A stretch of 64,000 nucleotides of DNA from Roseofilum capinflatum BLCC-M114 (GTDB taxonomy: Bacteria > Cyanobacteriota > Cyanobacteriia > Cyanobacteriales > Desertifilaceae). The position numbers and the translations under genes were made by a program. Positions 58,006 through 64,000 of this stretch are shown here, piece after piece. The DNA is taken from positions 1 through 64,000 of the forward strand of contig NZ_JAQOSO010000074.1 in assembly GCF_030068505.1 (NCBI RefSeq). Direction: 5' to 3'. The notes under the pieces are model-generated. The model ran no database searches. It was given only the letters and a program-made list of their open reading frames with translations, and was not told the DNA's origin. Numbering within the stretch: the stretch's first letter is position 1; every line of letters starts with the position of its first letter.

Positions 58006-59928
58006 ATGAAAGAAGTTTCAACTGCCATTAACCCCCCCCAAGAGACTCCATCGAGTCCCTCAAACCAAAATACAACCCTGAACGCCATCGGGTTATCTCT
58101 GTTATGGCTGATGATTATCCTCATGTTTGGCAGTGCTGGGTTTGTAGCCACTTGGCTGTTAACTCGCGTGCCTCCCACCCCAGACTGTAAAGAGTTGTCG
58201 CCGTTGGCTGCTGATGGCGAGCAACTCTATTGTGTGGAACAGCAAGCCCTTTCTGGCAAGCTAGAGGATCTAGAATCGGCGATCGCCTTTGTAGAGCAAT
58301 GGGACTCTGACCATGCTCTCTATGCCGAAAGTCAACGGTTGATGAACAATTGGTCAAAGGCAATTTTAGAATTTGGTCGCCAGGAAATGCAGGCGGGTAA
58401 TCTGGAAAAAGCAATTGAGATGGCTCGTAAAGTGCCCCAGAGCAGCCCCTTATATGCTGAAGCTCAGACCAAGATTAACTTATGGCAAGCCGACTGGGAG
58501 ACCGGTCAAGAGATCTATGAAAAAGCGCTTAAGGCCATAGAAACTCAAAATTGGACGCTTGCCTATCAACAGGTAGCTCTGTTGGGCAAACTCGATGACC
58601 CCTTCTGGAGTCAAGAGCGCTTTGTCGAGGTGACTCAGTTAATGGCCTCGGAAAAACAACATCAGAAACAGTTAAAGGATGCTCGCTATTGGGCCAGTTA
58701 TGGTACGGTCGCCGACTTAGTAGAGGCGATGGAGCGAGTGAATGAAATTCCGGCCGATAGCTTGACTCGGAAAACAGCAAACGAGGAAATCGCCACTTGG
58801 AGTCGTCAGCTTCTGGAAAAAGCGGAAGAGCGCTTAGAAGAAGAGGATCTTGAAGGGGCGATCGCCATTGCTGAAAACGTTCCTAGTTATTCCCCTCGTT
58901 ATGCGGAAGCTCAAGATTTTATTCGCTTGGGAGAGGCCATTGATACCGTTGAAGAGGAAAATTTAGGGGCTTTGTTATTAGCCCAAACTCAAGCGGCTCA
59001 AATTAAACCCGATCGCCCCCTCTATGAAGAAGCTCAAGCCAAAATTGGCCAGTGGCAAGAACAAGTGCAAGATGAAATGCAAATCCAGTTTGCTACTTTC
59101 ATTGCTAACGTGGGCCAACCCATGGCCCTGAAACAAGCGGAAGAATTTGCCCAAATGGTCTCCGTTGACCGTCCCCGACGCATTCAAGCCCAGACTAAGG
59201 TGGCCCATTGGCGCAAGGAAATTCAACGGCTAGAAGCACGACCGGTTTTGGCGATGGCTCGCCAAGCGGCAGCCAGGGAAACTTTGGAAGATTTTGAACA
59301 AGCCATATCCTTAGCTGCCGAGATTGAGCGGGGCCATCCCCTACGCATTGAGGCTCAAACCTTAATCGCGGAATGGGATAAGCGGATTGAAATTATTGAG
59401 GATGGGCCGATTCTGGATCGGGCTAAATCTTTGGCTCAGGCAGGAGATTTGTGGGCCGCTATTGAGATGGCGGAAAAAATTACGCCCGATCGCGCCTTGT
59501 ATGGTCAAGCCCAGGATATTATTTATGAGTGGGAAGTGGAAATTCAAACGGCTCAGGATGAAGCGGATATGAGGGATGCTGAATATTTAGCCTCTTTGGG
59601 TCGTTACAATGAAGCCATTAGCGCTGCTTCCCGTATTGGTTGGGGTAGACCCCTGTATTACCAGGCTCAAGATGCGATCGCCCGTTGGCAAGCAGAACTC
59701 GATGCCTTATACACTCCTCCTGCTCCAGTGTATCAAGAGCCGGTTTATCAAGAACCGGTTTATCAGGAGCCGGTGTATCAAGAGCCGGTGTATCAAGAAC
59801 CGGTGTATCAAGAACCGGTTTATCAGGAGCCGGTTTATCAAGAACCGGTTTATCAAGAGCCAGCACCCGAACCCGTTTATGAAGCGGCTCCTGAGCCTTC
59901 AGATTATAGCCCTGAGCCGCAGTTTTAA
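58006..59928 (+). CDS. Membrane-anchored helical-repeat protein with VYQEP tail, 640 aa
   Basis: I recognise no named family. One TM helix (ALLWLMIILMFGSAGFVATWL-like, residues ~30-52) precedes an extracytoplasmic or lumenal body of degenerate helical repeats, each with a pattern like LEKAIEMARKVPQSSPLYAEAQ and DLEGAIAIAENVPSYSPRYAEAQ (Tyr-Ala-Glu-Ala-Gln endings recur eight or so times), akin to TPR. The tail has nine VYQEP pentapeptides in a row. The tail is probably extended and Pro-rich and could cross the cell wall or bind a partner. It is followed by the DUF3685 gene on the same strand. Confidence 0.8.
   Translation: MKEVSTAINPPQETPSSPSNQNTTLNAIGLSLLWLMIILMFGSAGFVATWLLTRVPPTPDCKELSPLAADGEQLYCVEQQALSGKLEDLESAIAFVEQWDSDHALYAESQRLMNNWSKAILEFGRQEMQAGNLEKAIEMARKVPQSSPLYAEAQTKINLWQADWETGQEIYEKALKAIETQNWTLAYQQVALLGKLDDPFWSQERFVEVTQLMASEKQHQKQLKDARYWASYGTVADLVEAMERVNEIPADSLTRKTANEEIATWSRQLLEKAEERLEEEDLEGAIAIAENVPSYSPRYAEAQDFIRLGEAIDTVEEENLGALLLAQTQAAQIKPDRPLYEEAQAKIGQWQEQVQDEMQIQFATFIANVGQPMALKQAEEFAQMVSVDRPRRIQAQTKVAHWRKEIQRLEARPVLAMARQAAARETLEDFEQAISLAAEIERGHPLRIEAQTLIAEWDKRIEIIEDGPILDRAKSLAQAGDLWAAIEMAEKITPDRALYGQAQDIIYEWEVEIQTAQDEADMRDAEYLASLGRYNEAISAASRIGWGRPLYYQAQDAIARWQAELDALYTPPAPVYQEPVYQEPVYQEPVYQEPVYQEPVYQEPVYQEPVYQEPVYQEPAPEPVYEAAPEPSDYSPEPQF
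59728..59862 (+). repeat. 15-bp tandem repeat (VYQEP x9)
   Basis: Nine 15-bp units of the form GT[GT]TATCA[AG]GA[AG]CC[GA] follow with no gap, encoding VYQEP nine times. Silent changes (Glu GAG/GAA, Val GTG/GTT) show groups of units copied together. Confidence 0.95.
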
Positions 59929-60015
59929 GCAGAGGTAGAGGTGGCAGAGGATATACAAAGTATTGGTATTCCCTGAACCAGTGAGCCTACCCCTGGTCTC
60001 TCAATTAAGTGTCCC

Positions 60016-61779
60016 ATGTCCCATTCTCAACCGTTTCCGATTCGCCTGTTATTCATCGTTCCCAGTCGAATTTTTCGGCTGGGACTTCAGGCAACTGTAC
60101 AAGCCTATCCTGAATTAGAGATTATGGCTGAAGTAGACACCCCTAGCGCTGCTTTGCGGTATCTACAAGACCAACGGCTATCGATTAGCGATCGCCCCCC
60201 TGGTGTGGGCATTATCGTGATTGATTCTGCCCTAGAAGCCTCCCTCTCCAAAGATGCCTTACTACAGTTTTGTCAAAATCTGAAAACCTGGTATCCCTCC
60301 TATAAACTGGTTTTATTGAGCGATCCAGGGACAGTCAGTTGGCAAAGAGCGCACGCGGTAGGGGTTGACGGCTATTGTCCGAAAACGGCGGATCAGAGCC
60401 AGTTGGTGGCTACGCTCAAACAAGTCGCCCTCGGAGAATCTTATCAGGTCAGTGTTGCCCCATCCTGGGTTGAGAGCGATCGCCCATCCTGGTGGACGAG
60501 AGTAAAACACCGTTGGTATCTCTGGGGGATTAAAACCATCTCGGAAGTCGAAACCAAGTTAAAAGCACAACTGAATCAACCCGATTTATCCCTATTAGAA
60601 CGGGCAGTGATTCGCGGCAGACTGCGGGAGTTATTAACCGCTCGATGGTGTATTCATTGGTTATTAGCGCCCCAGTTAGAAACGGTAGAATTTGAAGAAA
60701 CCAGAGCAAATCCTGCCAACCCCAATTCTGAACGATCAGCCAATCCCTCCCTAGTTCCTTCTCCTCCCCCAATTTTAGACCTCGAATCTAGTGAATCATT
60801 AATCCCCATTTCTCCCCTTCAGCAAGTCTTAGAAAACACTGCGGCTCATCTGCAATTTCAACTCAATAACTTAACCCACACCCCCCTAGAGCTAGATATC
60901 CTCAAACCCCAAAAACGGCAAGAACTCTTACAAGTTGTGTTGGAAGAGTGGGAAGTCCTGCTTCAAGATTTGAAAATCTCCCAAATTCAAGGAGAGCAAT
61001 TAGTCGCCAAAAAAATCGATTTACTGCGAGATTTATGGTCAGCTTCTGTAACTGAGTTCTTCGGCAAATATTCACGAATTAGGGTCAAAGGGAAAGAAGT
61101 CGAGATTGTCCCGATTGTATTGCAGGATATCGACCGAATTCAGACCGAGTATTTAGAGAAAATCCCCTTATTCATGGACTTGCTCAATTATTTAGTCTAT
61201 GAAAGCCCCCTGATGATTGATAATCGTTTATATGCCCCTGGCACACCAGAAGCGCGAAAACGTGCTGAAATGTTAACCCAAAATCTGATTGTTCAGCTAG
61301 GGAATAGCGTGGTTAATCCTCTTTTAAATCACTTTGCTGATTTTGTAGAAGTGAAGCAGATTTTTTACGATGAACAGTTGATTACCAGTCGCAAAATAGA
61401 ACGCTTTCGCAATGATTTATCCTGGAGATCTCGCCAACAACAATGGTTAGGAGAACCCAAAGCTATCTTTGAAAGTCAATATTCTTTATTCATCTTAGAG
61501 GGGCGAGGCATTGAAAAAGTATCGATTTATGCCCCCAGACGGGAAGAATTAGATGGGTTAAAAGGGTGGTCTTTAGTAGTAACCTTAGTCCTTGAAGGTC
61601 GAGATGCTGTTGCTCCTCGCTTACAAGCCTTAGTTGGCTCAGTTGGCCAAGTTTTAATCTATATTTTAACCCATGTGATTGGACGAGGAATTGGCCTTGT
61701 TGCGCGGGGAGTCCTGCAAGGAATCGGTAATTCTTGGTCAGAGAGTCGGTTAAGTGGGAACGGCGATCGCCCAAAATAA
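60016..61779 (+). CDS. DUF3685 protein with receiver-like N-terminus
   Basis: The 587-aa product begins with a response-regulator-like fold (IRLLFIVPSRIFRLGLQATVQAYPELEIMAE, then IIVIDSALEAS and YKLVLLSDPGTVSWQRAHAVGVDGYCPKTAD). The acidic pair at the start is replaced, so it is probably not phosphorylated. The rest fits DUF3685, a family found in cyanobacteria and plastids. A Pro/Ser linker (residues ~240-260) divides the two parts. A C-terminal hydrophobic helix (VGSVGQVLIYILTHVIGRGIGLVARGVL) suggests membrane contact. It is 87 bp after the VYQEP gene. Confidence 0.8.
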   Translation: MSHSQPFPIRLLFIVPSRIFRLGLQATVQAYPELEIMAEVDTPSAALRYLQDQRLSISDRPPGVGIIVIDSALEASLSKDALLQFCQNLKTWYPSYKLVLLSDPGTVSWQRAHAVGVDGYCPKTADQSQLVATLKQVALGESYQVSVAPSWVESDRPSWWTRVKHRWYLWGIKTISEVETKLKAQLNQPDLSLLERAVIRGRLRELLTARWCIHWLLAPQLETVEFEETRANPANPNSERSANPSLVPSPPPILDLESSESLIPISPLQQVLENTAAHLQFQLNNLTHTPLELDILKPQKRQELLQVVLEEWEVLLQDLKISQIQGEQLVAKKIDLLRDLWSASVTEFFGKYSRIRVKGKEVEIVPIVLQDIDRIQTEYLEKIPLFMDLLNYLVYESPLMIDNRLYAPGTPEARKRAEMLTQNLIVQLGNSVVNPLLNHFADFVEVKQIFYDEQLITSRKIERFRNDLSWRSRQQQWLGEPKAIFESQYSLFILEGRGIEKVSIYAPRREELDGLKGWSLVVTLVLEGRDAVAPRLQALVGSVGQVLIYILTHVIGRGIGLVARGVLQGIGNSWSESRLSGNGDRPK

Positions 61780-61794
61780 TTAAGCATTAACCAC

Positions 61795-62202
61795 TTAACC
61801 ATGATGGTCTTCAAAGATTTGCAGGGCTAAATCAAAGGGATATTCCGGCGATCGCGTCAGCAAAATTTCGTAAGCCAAATCCACAAACGCCTGATCTAGA
61901 CTGGCTTGTGGTCTAATTAACTTACTGGAAGGGTAACGTTCTGGAGTAATATTAATCTCTTCCGTAAACCCCGTTTCTAGACCCTGATGGTGATGCCAAG
62001 TTAAGCATTTTCCCCTTAAGGTTAACTGAAACCAAATCAGTTCCCGATCCTGAATGTCAAAAAAGACATCAAAATAAGGCTCTTCTCCCTGATACCAAAA
62101 GCGTAAAATTCCCTGCTCTTCGTCGAATTTTAACAAATTCTGGCGAATTGGTCTTAAGGAAGCTCCCAGCTTTTGAATATGATCGCGAGTCATGGTTAAC
62201 AT
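61795..62202 (-). CDS. Conserved-looking small protein, 135 aa
   Basis: I do not recognise the family. The product is soluble, with a beta-rich middle (GILRFWYQGEEPYFDVFFDIQDRELIWFQLTLRGKCLTWHHHQG) and a helical end (DQAFVDLAYEILLTRSPEYPFDLALQIFEDH). A HHH cluster near residue 90 could bind metal. It converges on the DUF3685 gene (15 bp). A start at ATG 62193 (MTRDH) is an alternative to 62202. Confidence 0.7.
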   Translation of the reverse strand: MLTMTRDHIQKLGASLRPIRQNLLKFDEEQGILRFWYQGEEPYFDVFFDIQDRELIWFQLTLRGKCLTWHHHQGLETGFTEEINITPERYPSSKLIRPQASLDQAFVDLAYEILLTRSPEYPFDLALQIFEDHHG

Positions 62203-62361
62203 AAGAATAGGAAGGAATCATAGGGGAAATCGTGAGAATAGGATTGAGGGAACTTAGGGCAGGTCGCCCGAATTGGCTCGGAGAATAGACCGAAAGTATG
62301 GTAGCCTTTGTTTAATCCTATAGTTCCTTATCCATTGAGCGTGTTGGGAATCCGTAATAAA

Positions 62362-62946
62362 ATGCTATTGAATCAAATTGATCGATGGAAACAAACGTTC
62401 GTCAGTGGATGTTTGTTGCTGATGGTACTCTGTGTCACTTGCTTCTTGAGTTTGGGGACACCAGAGGCGATCGCCGGTATGAATGAAGATACCTTTGATG
62501 GTAATATTTTTGCCCTCTATGGGGGGAATGGTTCCCTTGTTCCTCCTAGAGTTGCATTTAAAGATTCCCTAAAACAAGATCGGGCTACATTATTAGTGTT
62601 CTATCTTGATGATAGCCGAGATTGTAAGCAGTATGCGTCGGTGATCTCCCAGCTTCAAGCTTATTATGGGCGAATTGTTGATTTTGTGCCCCTGAGTGTG
62701 GATCAAATTATCTTTGATGAGACTAAGGATAGCACGAAAGCGGCTTACTACTATAAGGGCAAAGTGCCCGAAACCATTCTCTTCGATCCGCAAGGTAATG
62801 TGGTTTTTGAAGGGACGGGTAATATCCCCTTTGAACAGGTGGATGATGCTCTACGGGATTTATTTGATTTTCCCCCCAGAGAAAATACCCAACCCCGTGT
62901 TCCCAAAGCGGTGAATGAGCTGAATACGGAGTTAGCCCCGAATTAA
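62362..62946 (+). CDS. Probable thylakoid photosystem I accumulation factor
   Basis: The 194-aa product has a hydrophobic segment (GCLLLMVLCVTCFLSLG) followed by a thioredoxin-like fold: ATLLVFYLDDSRDCKQYASVISQLQ, DFVPLSVDQIIF, KVPETILFDPQGNVVFEG. The active-site CxxC is absent (DSRDCKQY), so it is not a normal reductase. I recall this wording (EDTFDGNIFALY-GNGSLVPPR) from a cyanobacterial and plastid PSI accumulation factor, but no search was run. The frame is open from TTG 62308; GTG 62341 and ATG 62362 are the better starts, none with a clear ribosome site. Confidence 0.65.
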   Translation: MLLNQIDRWKQTFVSGCLLLMVLCVTCFLSLGTPEAIAGMNEDTFDGNIFALYGGNGSLVPPRVAFKDSLKQDRATLLVFYLDDSRDCKQYASVISQLQAYYGRIVDFVPLSVDQIIFDETKDSTKAAYYYKGKVPETILFDPQGNVVFEGTGNIPFEQVDDALRDLFDFPPRENTQPRVPKAVNELNTELAPN

Positions 62947-62966
62947 AGGAACGCAGGGGACAAGAA

Positions 62967-63000
62967 ACAATGAACAATGAACAATGAACAATCAACAATG
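62967..63000. repeat. Heptamer tandem repeat (AACAATG)n
   Basis: Five tandem heptamers, one AACAATC, lie 20 nt after the PSI factor gene. This is another member of the STRR class, unrelated to the GGGTAAT units elsewhere in the window. Confidence 0.8.
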
Positions 63001-63030
63001 GGGAGCGGTTGAGAACCGTTGGCTCTAGCG

Positions 63031-63094
63031 GTAGGGTGGGCAGGGCAAGAGTTATCAAAGTTGAATCAATGGCTTATTCTTCTGCCCACCTTAC
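63031..63094. terminator. Inverted repeat between convergent genes
   Basis: GTAGGGTGGGCAG (63031-63043) pairs with CTGCCCACCTTAC (63082-63094), 13 bp with one G-U, loop 38 nt. Its place between two stops suggests a shared terminator. A TGCCCACCTTACTGC piece recurs at 20731-20745, so it is also a dispersed motif. Confidence 0.5.
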
Positions 63095-63104
63095 TCCCTA
63101 CTGC

Positions 63105-64000
63105 CTAACTTAAAACCTTGGCTGCTGCGGTTACCCCTGCACCGGGAGTAAAACCGGTATCGCCTAAGATTTGTAAGCTGGTTTCTAGGGCAGAAATGCA
63201 GGTGAGAATATCGCGATCGCCCACAAATCCCAAATGACCAACCCGGAAAATTTTACCCTTCAAATGGTCTTGTCCACCGGCTAGGGCAATATTAAACTGT
63301 TTCCGCATCGTCGAACGAATGGCTTCTGCTTCCACGCGATCGGGTGCAACTGCGGTGACTGCGGGACTGGCGGCATCATCAGGAGCAAAGGTGGGCAAAT
63401 TGAGGGCTTTTACGGCTTCGCGAATGGCTGTTTTCGATCGCTGATGACGGCTAAAAATACTCTCTAATCCCTCATCTTTGAGCATCTGTAGAGCCACTTG
63501 CAAGCCATAAAATAGATTCACGGGAGGGGTAAAGGGATTACTGTTTTTAGCGGCGGTTTTGCGATACGGGCCCAAATCTAAATAGAATTTGGGTAAGTTG
63601 GCACTTTCATAAGCTTCCCAAGCTTTCGCACTCACAGAGACAAATCCTAAGCCTGGAGGAATCATATAGCCTTTCTGGGAACCCGACGCAACTACATCTA
63701 ATCCCCATTCATCAATGGGAACGCTAATTGCGCCTAAACTGGTGACGGCATCCACCATAATCAGGGCTTGTCCATGGGTTTTCACGTAGCGGTTAATGGT
63801 TTCTAGGTCATTGAGTACCCCTGTGGAGGTTTCCGAGTGGGTGATAATCACCGCTTTAATTTGCTTGTCGGTATCTGCTTCGAGCTTTTCCCGGAATGCT
63901 TCGGTATCGAGGGGTTGTCCCCATTCGGCGGTAATGATTTCTACCTCTAGGTTATAGGCTTTAGCGACTTTGGCCCAGCGATCGCCAAATTTACCATTAC
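63105..64000 (-). CDS. Alanine-glyoxylate / serine-type aminotransferase, 5' end outside window
   Basis: The frame runs from the stop at 63105 to the window edge (about 298 residues seen). It is a class V PLP aminotransferase: VDAVTSLGAISVPIDEWGLDVV holds the cofactor Asp, and SGSQKGYMIPPG the Schiff-base Lys. The ending VGDRDILTCISALETSLQ is typical. Such enzymes take alanine or serine to glyoxylate; in cyanobacteria they serve photorespiration. The frame continues upstream of 63851 without a break (WGQPLDTEAFREKLEADTD), so the missing N-terminus is only cut by the window. Confidence 0.9.
   Translation of the reverse strand, partial: NGKFGDRWAKVAKAYNLEVEIITAEWGQPLDTEAFREKLEADTDKQIKAVIITHSETSTGVLNDLETINRYVKTHGQALIMVDAVTSLGAISVPIDEWGLDVVASGSQKGYMIPPGLGFVSVSAKAWEAYESANLPKFYLDLGPYRKTAAKNSNPFTPPVNLFYGLQVALQMLKDEGLESIFSRHQRSKTAIREAVKALNLPTFAPDDAASPAVTAVAPDRVEAEAIRSTMRKQFNIALAGGQDHLKGKIFRVGHLGFVGDRDILTCISALETSLQILGDTGFTPGAGVTAAAKVLS

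Noticed and set aside
59728-59862. Possible CRISPR-like array
   Set aside because: Units are 15 bp, directly adjacent and translated; there are no spacers. The same holds for 43170-43342. No cas gene is in the window.
59609-59938. Frames with repeated RFIKN or LDKPA units
   Set aside because: They are the VYQEP tandem repeat read in other frames.

Overview
The window is chromosomal DNA of a cyanobacterium, most likely a filamentous non-model one. It carries psaA-psaB, psbU, btpA, a PAM68-like gene, a BicA-type bicarbonate transporter, menC, an HhoA-type protease, frequent HIP1 octamers (GCGATCGC), and a HetZ-family gene. It also has heptamer tandem repeats and many short palindromic repeats of the kind seen in large filamentous cyanobacterial genomes. 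No genus can be fixed by reading alone.

Layout. 1-9.5 kb: secA, a glutaminase, an ABC-F ATPase, a LysM/M23 peptidase whose N-terminus is built from a dispersed repeat, purH, and tRNA-Arg(CCG). 9.5-20.7 kb: an unknown 454-aa protein, larC, a Sua5/YrdC-family gene, the HetZ-like gene, a two-gene phosphorelay cassette (hybrid kinase plus receiver-kinase, overlapping by 11 nt) and a TPR protein. 20.7-32 kb: bicA-like transporter, HtrA/Deg protease, M48 peptidase, menC, cysteine desulfurase, HlyD-type adaptor, DUF3611 protein, FHA-adenylate cyclase, psbU. 32-44.4 kb: a CHASE2-PAS-GGDEF diguanylate cyclase, VKOR-thioredoxin fusion plus a stand-alone copy of its thioredoxin domain, btpA, ruvA, sulfotransferase, rpsO, PAM68-like, DAHP synthase, nadA, and a repeat-rich lipoprotein. 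44.4-51.5 kb: psaA-psaB with a long leader and a clear terminator, then a two-domain PPK2. 51.5-54 kb: an IS200/IS605-type element with a broken tnpB, abutting a His-rich zinc-binding protein gene that has a Zur-like box. 54-64 kb: a large NACHT-type NTPase with pentapeptide repeats, a membrane protein with a nine-fold VYQEP tail, a DUF3685 protein, a small conserved protein, a probable photosystem I accumulation factor, and the 3' part of an aminotransferase gene.

Functional themes. Photosystem biogenesis is spread over several loci (psaAB, btpA, PAM68-like, psbU, the probable PSI accumulation factor). Envelope redox folding (VKOR plus thioredoxin) lies directly upstream of the secA-independent part of this group. 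Signalling genes cover phosphorelay, c-di-GMP and cAMP.

Most notable: (1) a ~24-nt palindromic repeat, present in two other places, has inserted in tnpB and frameshifted it, supplying a new ATG for the downstream half; (2) the right end of that IS element supplies the stop codon of the znuA-like gene; (3) a 42-nt identical repeat lies downstream of both secA and purH, and a related ACAGCGC/GCGCTGT palindrome sits at or in the 3' ends of four genes; (4) the NACHT-pentapeptide ORF is the best candidate for an undescribed system, though it has no obvious partner gene.
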